Assembly (NCBI GenBank): GCA_050247075.1
Contig: JBFWUW010000089.1
Location: forward strand, 1 to 24,996
Length of the DNA: 24,996 bases
Reading direction: 5' to 3'
DNA from: JBFWUW01 sp050247075
GTDB lineage: Bacteria > Planctomycetota > Planctomycetia > Pirellulales > JBFWUW01
Positions 8,497 to 16,596 of this stretch are shown piece after piece. Under the pieces are notes generated by a model. The model saw only the letters and a program-made list of their open reading frames with translations. It had not been told where the DNA came from and did no database searches. Numbering within the stretch: the first letter of the stretch is position 1; every line of letters starts with the position of its first letter. The position numbers and the translations under genes are program-made.

Positions 8497-10245
8497 ATGC
8501 TTCCAGCCACAACCACGGTTGATCCCCCTCCGCCGCTGTTTGACAACAAGCTGCGGGCGTGCCAGCCCGCCCGACATCGGCTGCCGCCGGCCTGGCGGTG
8601 GTTGGCTCTGCTGCTGTTGGCAACGTTTCTGCCGCGGGCAGTGATGGCCTGGCGGATCGAGGCGGTGGTGCCCGATGGGCCGTTTTACATCTCGCTCGCC
8701 AAATCTCTGGAGAGCGGCGATTATGCCACGGCATTGCACAACGGCGTGGGACTGAACCTGTTTCCCGCCGTGTTGATGCTGTTGCATAAACTGGGACTGC
8801 CGCATGAGACCGCCGGCATGGCCTGGAGCCTGCTGATGTCCACGCTGGTAGTGCTGCCCCTGTTCGGCTGGGTACGGCGGCAGTTTGACGATCGCACGGC
8901 CATCGTTGCCTGCCTGCTGTACGCCTTTCATGGGCGGTTCATCCAATGGGCACCCGAACTGATCCGCGACCCGACATTTTGGTTTCTGGCGATGCTAACG
9001 CTGTACCTGGGATGGCGGGCGGTGGTGGAAGTACGGCTGTGGCAATCGTTGGCGGCCGGCGTGGCGTTGACCTTGGCCATTCATACGCGCTCCGAGGGCT
9101 GGCTGCTGCTGCTGCCTATCCTGGGGTGGGCCGCGTATCGCTGGTGCTTCCTCGAAACGGCCCGCTGGCGCGTGGCGGCAGGCAGCCTGCTGACGCTGGC
9201 TGTAACTCCCGCGGCGCTGCTGTTGCTAAACGTCACCTGGCTGCACGATCATTCCCAATGGGAATGGGGACGCTTCGATTTCGTAAAAATGCTGGCCGGA
9301 GGGGAGGCCAACGATGCTGGCCGCGGGAATGTCGCGGGGGCGGAGTTTTCCGAGTTCAACTTTCAGTTGTCTGTCTTTGGTGGCCAGCCGAGGGCCGCCT
9401 CGCATCCCTTTTCCTTCATCCTACATCCCTTTCCAACGCTGCTGGCGGCCGCGGAACACCCCAAGACCTTTGTCTTGCTGCGGCGGTTTGTGGTAAAGAT
9501 TGAAAAAGCCCTGGAACCTTTGTTTGCGCTGCTGCTGCTGTTCGGTTGGTGGCGCTGGCGAAAAACCTACTTGCATGGCGACCAACTGATTGTCGGGCTA
9601 ATGAATGCCGCGCTGGTGGGCGGCATGTGGGTTTGCAACTTGCGGCGGCAAGAGATTGACTCGCGCTATTTCTTACTGATGGTGTTGACCGCTACTCCCT
9701 ACGCGGCGCTAGGACTGATTCAATTTGCCCACTTTTTGCAACAGGCGGTGGCCCGAAAGGGCTGGCGGCCTGAGTGGGGGAGGGCATTGCCGCTATTCTT
9801 GCTGGCGGTGCTGGCAATCGTTGGCGCGGCAACGTCCTGGACCGAATCGTCGCTCGGCCCGCGGAAAGAACAAGCCGACCTGGGCCGGTGGATCAAAAAG
9901 CAGTATGGGCCCAACCAGGTGCTGGCGGTTCCCGTGGTCGATGGTGTCATCACCTATTTCGCGGAAGCCAGGCCGGCCTACTTCATCGCCGAGCAGCCAG
10001 AGTCGCTGGAAGCCGTAGTGAGTCAATCCCACCCGCGAGCGGTGCTGCTCGTGGCCAAGCATTATCGCTCGGCCCAACGGCCCGACATGGGGGCCTTGTC
10101 GAGTAAAGTGCTTGCGTTAGGCTACACGAAGATCCCCGCCGATTGCCTGCCGGCGGGAAGCGGAGACTCGCATTTGTTTGTGTTACCCGCGGATCAGCCT
10201 CGCTCGGCGCGGTTGTCTCCACCGTCGGACGGCAAAATCTGGTAG
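8497..10245 (+). CDS. GT-C membrane glycosyltransferase (PMT/GT39-like)
   Basis: 582 residues, about ten hydrophobic helices beginning at about 32-48 (WLALLLLATFLPRAVMAW). The first extracytoplasmic loop has the acidic site of GT-C enzymes, VVPDGPFYISLAKSL, where the Asp is the expected catalytic or metal residue. A soluble C-terminal domain (about 440-582) follows the last helices. Such enzymes use polyprenyl-phosphate sugars on the outer side of the membrane. The stretch around residues 283-313 (FNFQLSVFGG onward, ending SHPFSFILHPF) looks foreign: its DNA resembles a dispersed intergenic repeat. The start has no clear ribosome binding site; ATG 8644 is possible but would remove the first helix. 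The TAG stop lies inside a dispersed repeat copy. Confidence 0.86.
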   Translation: MLPATTTVDPPPPLFDNKLRACQPARHRLPPAWRWLALLLLATFLPRAVMAWRIEAVVPDGPFYISLAKSLESGDYATALHNGVGLNLFPAVLMLLHKLGLPHETAGMAWSLLMSTLVVLPLFGWVRRQFDDRTAIVACLLYAFHGRFIQWAPELIRDPTFWFLAMLTLYLGWRAVVEVRLWQSLAAGVALTLAIHTRSEGWLLLLPILGWAAYRWCFLETARWRVAAGSLLTLAVTPAALLLLNVTWLHDHSQWEWGRFDFVKMLAGGEANDAGRGNVAGAEFSEFNFQLSVFGGQPRAASHPFSFILHPFPTLLAAAEHPKTFVLLRRFVVKIEKALEPLFALLLLFGWWRWRKTYLHGDQLIVGLMNAALVGGMWVCNLRRQEIDSRYFLLMVLTATPYAALGLIQFAHFLQQAVARKGWRPEWGRALPLFLLAVLAIVGAATSWTESSLGPRKEQADLGRWIKKQYGPNQVLAVPVVDGVITYFAEARPAYFIAEQPESLEAVVSQSHPRAVLLVAKHYRSAQRPDMGALSSKVLALGYTKIPADCLPAGSGDSHLFVLPADQPRSARLSPPSDGKIW

Positions 10246-10257
10246 GAGGCGATTCCA
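10242..10257. repeat. GTAGGAGGCGATTCCA dispersed repeat, copy 2, supplying a stop codon
   Basis: An exact copy of the 16-mer seen at 2872 and 14050. The first TAG of the repeat (10243-10245) is the stop codon of the upstream gene, and the repeat fills nearly all of the 21-nt space to the flippase start. Its AGGAGG is 17 nt from the ATG, too far to be an ordinary ribosome binding site; AGGG at about 10256-10260 is better placed. Confidence 0.7.
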
Positions 10258-10266
10258 GGGTTATGC

Positions 10267-11745
10267 ATGAGTGACCGGCCGCCATCGACCGACTCCAAGA
10301 CAGCCCGGGCGTTCTACTTGGCACTAGGCCGCATGTTGAGTTCGGTCTTGGGGCTGGTCGGTTATGCGATTCTCTCGCGGTTGTTGGACAAGACGGAGTA
10401 CGCCACGTACCGGCAGGCCCTGCTGGTATTGGCGGTGGCCGCGCCGCTCCTAATGTTTGGGCTGCCTGAAACCTTGTACTACGTCCTGCCGAGGTCCGCC
10501 GGACGGCGGCGAGCCAAAGTCCAAGAAAACTTTCTACTGCTGCTGGTGGCGGCCGCCTGTTTTGCCGCCTTCTTGCTCTTAGGCGGAAACGATTGGTTTG
10601 CCCACCGCGCGGAGGGTGCCGGGCCGGGCCTGGCGACCGCCTTGTTGTGGCTAGCGCCGCTCACATTGTTCACCATTCCGACGGAAGGCGTTGGACCCGT
10701 GCTGGTGGTCGCGGGCCAGGCACCCCGGCTGGCCATCTATCAGGTCGTCACTCGCGGGTTGACGCTCGCGGCGACCATCGGCGCGGTCCTGTTTTGGCGG
10801 CCGACCGGCTTGGCAGCCGTGGCCGGCGCGGCCCTGGCCGCTCTGTTTACGATCGCCGCCGCAGTGTGGCTGCTGCACCAGGCCTTTCAAGACGACAGCC
10901 ATCCGAGCCGCCGTGGCATGCTTGAGCAGTGGCGTTATGCCATGCCCTTGGGGTTGGGAAGTGCAATCGCCGGCTGGATGTTTTCCTACGACAAGGTCGC
11001 CGTGGGGCGACTCTGCACGCCAGAACAGTTCGCGGATTATGTCAACGGAGCCTGGGAGATTCCGCTGATCGGCATTCTGGCCGGATCAACGACTGCCGTC
11101 CTTTGGCCGGAAATGACCCGCCTGTTTCAGGAGGAGCGAAATACCGAAATGTTGGCGCTGTGGCGCCGCGCGGCAACCAAGTCGGCCTGCGTGACTTTTC
11201 CGCTCTTCTTGTACGCCTTCGCGCATGCCGACGAAACCATCGCCGTTTTGTATCCCGAATCGTACGGCGGCAGCGTGGTGGTGTTTCGCGTTTATCTGTT
11301 GTTGATTCTGCTGCGGGTGGCCGCTTGGACGGTCGTTCCCCAGGCCACCAACCGTCCGTGGCAGGTGCTGATCGTCACGCTGGCGGGGTTGGCCGCCATG
11401 TTCGGCCTGAGCGGCTGGGCCATCGAACGACTGGGTCCCGTGGGAGCGGCCTGGACCCTGGTGGCCATGACCGCTGGCGTACTCGTGCCCGGCTACGGCT
11501 GGCTGACCTCCAGGGCCTTTCACTGCTCTCCCTGGCGAATGATCCCCTGGGGGGACCTGTTCCGCGCCATGCTGTTATCCGCCTTGCCGTGCGGGCTCTT
11601 CGCCATCAAGGCCATTCCAGGGCTGCCTGCCCTGCTGATCCTCATCCTCTCGGCAATCCTCTACTTTCCCTGTTGCTACTTCCTTCTGACACGCTACGCC
11701 GACTGCCCCCGCGTAGCGATCCTGGAAAGGTTAGTGAAAGGATGA
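10267..11745 (+). CDS. Wzx-like oligosaccharide flippase (MOP superfamily)
   Basis: 492 residues with about 12-14 hydrophobic helices spread through the protein. The N-terminus, ARAFYLALGRMLSSVLGLVG followed by ILSRLLDKTEYATYRQALLV, has the order typical of Wzx/RfbX-type polysaccharide flippases (first helix, short basic loop, then GxY-like turn). The family moves lipid-linked glycan units across the cytoplasmic membrane. It begins 21 nt after the GT-C gene, so the two are almost certainly co-transcribed. Together with the minus-strand GT4 and methyltransferases it makes a set for assembly and export of a decorated glycan; no polymerase, initiating transferase or chain-length regulator is in the window. 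ATG 10263 is out of frame and stops at once. Confidence 0.88.
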   Translation: MSDRPPSTDSKTARAFYLALGRMLSSVLGLVGYAILSRLLDKTEYATYRQALLVLAVAAPLLMFGLPETLYYVLPRSAGRRRAKVQENFLLLLVAAACFAAFLLLGGNDWFAHRAEGAGPGLATALLWLAPLTLFTIPTEGVGPVLVVAGQAPRLAIYQVVTRGLTLAATIGAVLFWRPTGLAAVAGAALAALFTIAAAVWLLHQAFQDDSHPSRRGMLEQWRYAMPLGLGSAIAGWMFSYDKVAVGRLCTPEQFADYVNGAWEIPLIGILAGSTTAVLWPEMTRLFQEERNTEMLALWRRAATKSACVTFPLFLYAFAHADETIAVLYPESYGGSVVVFRVYLLLILLRVAAWTVVPQATNRPWQVLIVTLAGLAAMFGLSGWAIERLGPVGAAWTLVAMTAGVLVPGYGWLTSRAFHCSPWRMIPWGDLFRAMLLSALPCGLFAIKAIPGLPALLILILSAILYFPCCYFLLTRYADCPRVAILERLVKG

Positions 11746-11795
11746 AGGCGAAAAGCCGTCAGCGGAGAAGCTGTCAGCCATCAGCTTTAGGTGCT
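11746..11795. repeat. dispersed low-complexity repeat (CAGC/AGCT-rich)
   Basis: Directly after the flippase stop lies GAAGGCGAAAAGCCGTCAGC, then AGCTGTCAGCCATCAGCT, short words built from TCAGC/AGCTG. This resembles the short repeats seen between planctomycete genes, from memory. The rest of the 228-nt gap (11796-11973) is pyrimidine-rich and ends in a ribosome binding site (GGAGA, 11962-11966) for the next gene. No gene seen. Confidence 0.4.
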
Positions 11796-11973
11796 TTTCC
11801 ATGCGCACCGTCAAACGCACGCTGAACACTGATCCCCCTCCCCCCGTAACACCCCGCCACTTTCTCCGCTTAAACCGGTATCACCACCTTCCGTGTCCGC
11901 TCGGCGTCCCAGAATCGGATGTACCTTTGGGAACCTCGGGGGGTGGTTTCTGGCTTAACCTGGAGACCCAACA

Positions 11974-13848
11974 ATGCATTCCCGCAATAAGATGTTTTTC
12001 GTGGCCGCCGTCTTTACGGCGGCTGTCTGTTTGACGACGTTTACGTTCGCCCGTGGTGGTGGCGGCAAGGGGGGTGGTGGCGGCGGCGGTGGAGGAGGAA
12101 GAAGTTTTGGCGGCGGTGGGGGTGGCGGAGGCAGTGGAAATTTCCGCGGTGGAAACACTGGCGGCGGTGGCAGTTCGTTCCGTTCGTTCAACGGCGGCAA
12201 CTCGAACTCCGGGCAGAGCCTTAAGTCGCAGGGTCAAAGGCAATTCAATTCGGGCAGCCTGCCCAAGTTCAGCCAGGGGAGCAGCCAAAATGGCGGCCGC
12301 CAAAATGGCAACGGCCAACCAGGCTCGGGCGACTTTGGCTCTCAAAACGGCAAGAAGTTTGGCAACAGCTTCGGCAATGGCCAAGGCTCTTCCAACCAGG
12401 TCAAGAAGTTCAACCAGGGGAACAACAACAACGGCAACAACTTCGGCAAGAACAACAACGGCCAACGGGGGCAAAACCTCGGCCAGAAGATTGGCGATGG
12501 CAAAGGCTCGGGCACTTTCGGCCAAGGCAACAATTCGCGTGGCAACATCCAGGCCGGCAAGGGCCCTGGCCGCAAGATCGATGCCGGCAACTTGTTTGGC
12601 GGCAAATCAGGCGGACAAGGCAACAACGGCGGCCAGCGGAAGCCGGGCTTCACCATTGGCAGCTTCAAGAAGTCGGGCGATTTCCAAACCCGTATCAAGT
12701 CGAACGACTTCGGCCGGCTGGGCAAGTCGCAGTCGTTCAAGAACCTCAAACTAGACCAGCAGTTCAAGCTGCATCAAGGGGGCGACCTGTCGCGGCGGTT
12801 GAACCAAGGCCACGACTTCACCAAATTTCAAGGCAAAATCAACGGCAACTTCAAGAAAAACCATATCGTCTCGCACTACTGCGGGTCGGGTAATAATCAT
12901 TACTGCTACATGCCTAAGTGGAGCAACTGGCTCGACCTGGCATTTCACCACCAGTGCGATCCCCAGTTCGATCCGCGGCCCAGCTTCTGCCGCCCCATTG
13001 CCTGCCAGCCCTGTGCCGCTTGGGATTGGTGGCAAGTGCCGGTCTGGCAGCCGCTGCCTATCTGCGGCTGCGGCACCTGGGTTGATGTTCCGCCGGTGGA
13101 AATTGAAGCCGGCTACGACTTGCAGCTTCTGGCCGTGCGGTTTGTGGATGGCGGCCATCCTGAGCAAAACATCGGCCCGCGTTACCGGGCGTTCATTCGC
13201 AACAACAGCACGGTACCCGTCGGTGCTTTCAATGTGGTGCTGGTGGCCGGTTTGCAGGCTGATCTGGCAGCCGGCCTGCCGAACTCGGGTGCCCGCATCT
13301 TGGGAATGGAGCCGGGCGAGATTCATCCGGTCGATATCCGACTGCCATTCGAGGCCATGTCGCTGGGCCGGCTGACGACGGGTGAACCGGCTCCGTTCAC
13401 GCACTTGCACGCCCTGGTCGATGCCGACCGCGAAGTGCCGGAAATCGACGAAGGCAACAACGGCGCGGCGATTGTCACCGTCGATATCCTGGCGGTCGAT
13501 CCGGTCAATTTCTCCGCCGAGCCGGCCTCGCTATCCTTGGTTGCCGATGCCCCGGAAGGTGCCGCGGCCGGAAACACTGTACCGGCCGCGCCCGCCGACT
13601 CGCCTATTTCTGGCGGTTCGTCATTGCAGATTGCCGGCGAGGGGTTCGGTCCCGTGCCGGGCAAAGTGACCATCAACGTCAACGGCCAGGAAATGGACGC
13701 CGAGATCGTCACCTGGCATGACTTGGGCATCGAAATCCGCCTGCCAGAATTGGCTTTGACGGAAACGACCCAGGCGGAAATCCTCATCGTCCGCGGAGAC
13801 GGAGTGGCCGCCAACCCGCAAACCTTGGAGCTGGGACCAGCGTCCTGA
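11974..13848 (+). CDS. secreted Gly/Asn-rich protein with CARDB-like and IPT/TIG-like domains
   Basis: 624 residues from ATG 11974, with GGAGA 7 nt upstream. A signal peptide (about 1-26, ending TFTFA) leads into Gly runs (about 28-70), then a long basic low-complexity region (to about 300) rich in Gly, Asn, Gln, Ser, Lys and Phe with FGN/FGQ words. A Cys/Trp-rich segment (about 305-370; CGSGNNHYCYMP, then CRPIACQPCAAWDWW) follows. About 380-507 reads as a CARDB-like beta-sandwich (DLQLLAVRFVDGG, then LVDADREVPEIDEGNNGA, the family's typical closing strand). About 540-620 is IPT/TIG-like (SLQIAGEGFGPVPGKVTINV). It is probably exported, perhaps a surface-layer or matrix protein. The long minus-strand frame opposite the Gly runs is a shadow. 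Confidence 0.85.
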   Translation: MHSRNKMFFVAAVFTAAVCLTTFTFARGGGGKGGGGGGGGGGRSFGGGGGGGGSGNFRGGNTGGGGSSFRSFNGGNSNSGQSLKSQGQRQFNSGSLPKFSQGSSQNGGRQNGNGQPGSGDFGSQNGKKFGNSFGNGQGSSNQVKKFNQGNNNNGNNFGKNNNGQRGQNLGQKIGDGKGSGTFGQGNNSRGNIQAGKGPGRKIDAGNLFGGKSGGQGNNGGQRKPGFTIGSFKKSGDFQTRIKSNDFGRLGKSQSFKNLKLDQQFKLHQGGDLSRRLNQGHDFTKFQGKINGNFKKNHIVSHYCGSGNNHYCYMPKWSNWLDLAFHHQCDPQFDPRPSFCRPIACQPCAAWDWWQVPVWQPLPICGCGTWVDVPPVEIEAGYDLQLLAVRFVDGGHPEQNIGPRYRAFIRNNSTVPVGAFNVVLVAGLQADLAAGLPNSGARILGMEPGEIHPVDIRLPFEAMSLGRLTTGEPAPFTHLHALVDADREVPEIDEGNNGAAIVTVDILAVDPVNFSAEPASLSLVADAPEGAAAGNTVPAAPADSPISGGSSLQIAGEGFGPVPGKVTINVNGQEMDAEIVTWHDLGIEIRLPELALTETTQAEILIVRGDGVAANPQTLELGPAS

Positions 13849-13885
13849 CCCCCTTTCCACGGGACGCCGCGTCCATTTGCGAGAG

Positions 13886-13931
13886 CGCCCGGCTACAGCA
13901 TGGTCCTCGTAGGGCCGTCTGTAGCCGGGCG
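13886..13931 (+). terminator. 13-bp stem-loop after the Gly-rich gene
   Basis: CGCCCGGCTACAG (13886-13898) and CTGTAGCCGGGCG (13919-13931) form a perfect 13-bp inverted repeat with a 20-nt loop, 37 nt after the stop codon and followed by the T-rich TGTTTGTTG. It could be an intrinsic terminator, although the loop is long; it could also be one of the dispersed hairpin repeats. Confidence 0.55.
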
Positions 13932-13947
13932 TGTTTGTTGCATCGCC

Positions 13948-13999
13948 TGTAGGAGGCGTCTCCGACGCCGATAGCCGTGTCGAAGGCGATTCCATCGCC
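13948..13999. repeat. two covarying GGCG(AT/TC)-TCC hairpin units
   Basis: Unit one (13948-13972) contains GGCGTCTCCGACGCC and unit two (13985-13999) contains GGCGATTCCATCGCC. Both fold as a 6-bp stem with a TCC loop. The stem differs at two base pairs, and both sides changed together, so pairing is kept. Unit one has the leading GTAGGAG of the dispersed repeat; unit two has a degenerate leader (GAA). Confidence 0.7.
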
Positions 14000-14007
14000 G
14001 CTGCTCC

Positions 14008-14029
14008 CTCTCCCGGTACTCCGGGAGAG
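14008..14029. repeat. CTCTCCCGG-TACT-CCGGGAGAG hairpin
   Basis: A perfect 9-bp stem with a 4-nt loop. The segment CCGGTACTCCGGGAGAG is repeated exactly at 16689-16705 upstream of the MFS gene, so this is a second dispersed hairpin family. Confidence 0.65.
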
Positions 14030-14048
14030 CGTTGGAAAGAGGGGGTGT

Positions 14049-14121
14049 TGTAGGAGGCGATTCCATCGCCGATTGTCCCAGTGCAACAGGTCTCAGATCG
14101 GCGATGGAATCGCCTCCTACA
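14049..14121. repeat. 25-bp perfect inverted repeat made of two dispersed repeat units
   Basis: Positions 14049-14073 and 14097-14121 are exact reverse complements of each other, with a 23-nt loop. Each arm is a full copy of the GTAGGAGGCGATTCCA repeat and can also fold alone as GGCGAT-TCC-ATCGCC. It lies 20 nt before the stop of the convergent DUF4105 gene, where it could act as a bidirectional terminator. Confidence 0.75.
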
Positions 14122-14141
14122 TGTCAATGGAATTCCCCGGC

Positions 14142-15020
14142 CTATCGGCGAATCGCTCGGGAGAAATCAGCGTCAGACTTCACCTGGCGGGCCTTCTGGC
14201 TGATATAGGCCTGGGCGCGGGCCTCCGGAAACTTCAGCCGGGTGTCGATCAACCCCACCTGATAGGCCAACTCGTCCGAGTAGCCATTGAGCAGCAGTTT
14301 GGGGTTGAACGGAATCTTGCCGGGCATCACATGGTTGATATGGTTGGCGATATTGGTCGTGCAGTTGTTGGCGATCGACTCGTAAAACTCGGGCTGCTTG
14401 CTGAGCTTGTTGACCCGCTCCATGACGTTGACAAACATCGCTTGCGCCTGGTCGGGCGTGGCCCGCAAGCGGTACAAGTAGACATCGTCGCCGCGAAAGT
14501 TGGTGCGCAGCTTGATGATGTCGCGCTCGTCGGCCACGACATACATCAGCTCGTACTGCCGCAGCTCTCCCTTCACCGCCGAGTAGCTTTCGCCTTTCTC
14601 GCGGCGGATTTCCACCGATACTGCCAGATGCTCGTCCCCCTTAAACCCAAAGCTCATCATCGTATGGGCCACCGCCGGCATATCCTTGAACGGCACGACG
14701 ATAAACTCCACCTCCTCCAGGTCATCGAGCTCGTAGGTCTTGTCGTAGTGGTTTACCACGTAGTCGTCCGACGACAGGTACGAACAGTTGCGAATATTGT
14801 GGACCGTGATCTTGTTTCGCTTGATGGTGGCGGTGGACAGCACGGCCTGGTCTGGCGACCAATCGCGGTGGTTCGAGGGGGAGATCGACTTGCAGCCCCC
14901 CGCCCACGCCAGCAGCAACATCAACGCCAGCAGCGGCCAGCCCGGTTTGACCCGAGGGCAGCTCGGCGCGGACGGCGGGCGCAAGGCCGTGTGAGGCGGC
15001 TTTTGATGGAATTCAAACAT
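14142..15020 (-). CDS. DUF4105-domain lipoprotein
   Basis: 292 residues from ATG 15020. Residues about 27-43 form a signal with lipobox (LLLAWAGGC, Cys43 lipidated), preceded by a long basic N-terminus. The mature part has the pattern of DUF4105 (Lnb-type N-terminal periplasmic domain): VEFIVVPFKDMPAVAHTMMS near the start, YELMYVVADERDIIKLRTN, and the signature FYESIANNCTTNIANHIN with its Asn-Cys-Thr-Thr. These proteins are thought to be cysteine-dependent periplasmic or surface enzymes, but the reaction is not established. The frame is open to 15194, but upstream residues overlap the MFS gene and lack a start codon of quality. It lies 103 nt downstream of the MFS gene, so co-transcription is likely. 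Confidence 0.85.
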   Translation of the reverse strand: MFEFHQKPPHTALRPPSAPSCPRVKPGWPLLALMLLLAWAGGCKSISPSNHRDWSPDQAVLSTATIKRNKITVHNIRNCSYLSSDDYVVNHYDKTYELDDLEEVEFIVVPFKDMPAVAHTMMSFGFKGDEHLAVSVEIRREKGESYSAVKGELRQYELMYVVADERDIIKLRTNFRGDDVYLYRLRATPDQAQAMFVNVMERVNKLSKQPEFYESIANNCTTNIANHINHVMPGKIPFNPKLLLNGYSDELAYQVGLIDTRLKFPEARAQAYISQKARQVKSDADFSRAIRR

Positions 15021-15123
15021 GGCAATTCGGTAGTAGAAGGCGTTGCTGGCAGCGCGCAACCGCGCACCACCGCCACGGGTGCCTAAGTAGCGGCCCAGGC
15101 CATAGAACGCAAGACGAACTCCC

Positions 15124-16596
15124 TCAACTGCTGCCGCCGGTGGCCGAGCCTCCCGTCGGGGCCAGCAGGGCTTCGGCTTGCGGTTCCTGCTCAAAGGCGG
15201 CGGCTTCCACCGCTGGCACTCTTATTCCCGGTACACGGCGCAACAGCGGCACGGTCAACAGGCGGGCCACGAACGACATGGCAAACACCGTCAGGTAGCC
15301 GCTGGTGCCAGAAAACAAGATCAACACGCCGGCCCCCACAAGCGACCCGGCCACCGTGGCGAACGAATGGACCACGTTGTACGTCGTCAGCACGCTGGTC
15401 CGTTCCTCGGGCCGGATGTTTTCGATATACAGCAAGAACATGGCCAACTCGTAGCCGGCCCAGGCCGTGCCGGCGGCCGCTTGCAAGCAGAGGAGATAGC
15501 CAAAGTTCGTCGAGACCAGCCAGCCGGCCGACATCGGCACCACGGCCAGCCCCCCCACGGTTAGCAGTCCGCGTGCCCCGCAGCGATGGGCAATCCGCCC
15601 CATGAATGGCGCGGCCAGCGACTTGAAGACAAACGACGTACCGATCAGCACCATGTATTCCAGGTAGGTAAACTTCAGCTCTTGCCGGATAAACGGGGTG
15701 AAGTACGGGCCGGACATCTGCACGCCAAACTGCATCACAATCAGATACAGCAGCAGCTTGCCATCGGGACCGTGCCCTAGCCGGCGCAGCAGCGCCCATA
15801 CAGAAACCGTCGGCCGGTCTCCTCGGGGCGGTTCCGGCTCGCTCTGGCTGCTTATCAGCAACGCCGAGGTATAGCGGCAGACCGCTGAAAACAAGAACAC
15901 GCCGGCAAAAGCCCACGGCAGCACCTGGTTTCGATCGCCCCAGTCCAGCACCAGCCCCCCCGCCACGAAACCGAGCAACACGCCGGCCTGGGCCAAGCGG
16001 TTTCTGCGGGAGAAATAGCGTGCCCGCACCCTGCCGGGAACGAGTGTTTCCACCCAGGTATTCCAAGCGGGACCGGTAGCCATGCCGGCCCCCCAATAAA
16101 CACTGGCCACCAAGAATATCGCCAACAGCGGAATGTGGCCCAGCAGGGCCGCCGCCGCCAACGGCAAGAACGCGGTGGCTTGCGTCGCCGCGCACAGCAC
16201 AATCCAACGGCGGTGCGAACCCAACCTGCGCACGGCGGCGGGCGAGACCAACTGCAACACGGCTCCGGCCAACAGCGGCACGGTGATAATCAAGCCCGAC
16301 ACCAGCTTGTCCATGCCTAGCGCCAGCACGAATGCCGGCAGATAGGTCTCGCCCATGCCGACCATCACGCTGTACGAGCCGCCATCCAGCAGCATGGCTC
16401 GCAGATCCTTCCGCAACGGCGGCGGGGCCGGCCGCGGGCCGCTGGCGATACTCGGACTAGCGCTGGCCAACGGCGCTAGTCCGACGGTAGTTTCACCCTC
16501 GCCAGTCTCTTCTCCGCCTGGTTCCGTCGCGGTTTGCTCACTCGCGGCGGGTGCAACGCATGCCACTTCTAACACGGCAGCCTTTCTGGTGTTCAT
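15124..16596 (-). CDS. MFS transporter
   Basis: 490 residues from ATG 16596, about 12 hydrophobic helices in two halves. The N-terminus (about 1-60) is unusually long, Pro/Ser/Thr/Glu-rich and predicted disordered; the first helix region begins at LLDGGSYSVMVGMGETYLPA. The loop between helices 2 and 3 has RRLGSHRRWIVL, the place of the MFS motif A, in a degenerate form. The cytoplasmic central loop (SSQSEPEPPRGDRPTVS) separates the halves. Substrate not predictable. The frame extends upstream to 16806, but that part translates a dispersed repeat and is rejected. No strong ribosome binding site is seen before 16596. Confidence 0.87.
   Translation of the reverse strand: MNTRKAAVLEVACVAPAASEQTATEPGGEETGEGETTVGLAPLASASPSIASGPRPAPPPLRKDLRAMLLDGGSYSVMVGMGETYLPAFVLALGMDKLVSGLIITVPLLAGAVLQLVSPAAVRRLGSHRRWIVLCAATQATAFLPLAAAALLGHIPLLAIFLVASVYWGAGMATGPAWNTWVETLVPGRVRARYFSRRNRLAQAGVLLGFVAGGLVLDWGDRNQVLPWAFAGVFLFSAVCRYTSALLISSQSEPEPPRGDRPTVSVWALLRRLGHGPDGKLLLYLIVMQFGVQMSGPYFTPFIRQELKFTYLEYMVLIGTSFVFKSLAAPFMGRIAHRCGARGLLTVGGLAVVPMSAGWLVSTNFGYLLCLQAAAGTAWAGYELAMFLLYIENIRPEERTSVLTTYNVVHSFATVAGSLVGAGVLILFSGTSGYLTVFAMSFVARLLTVPLLRRVPGIRVPAVEAAAFEQEPQAEALLAPTGGSATGGSS

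Noticed and set aside
11881..12525. 214-codon minus-strand frame rich in Ala and Val
   Set aside because: It is the complement of poly-Gly and Asn codons in the secreted protein gene, with no ribosome binding site or domain.
13977..15086. 369-codon plus-strand frame opposite the DUF4105 gene
   Set aside because: It covers repeats and the antisense of a recognisable lipoprotein gene; no homology or start signal.
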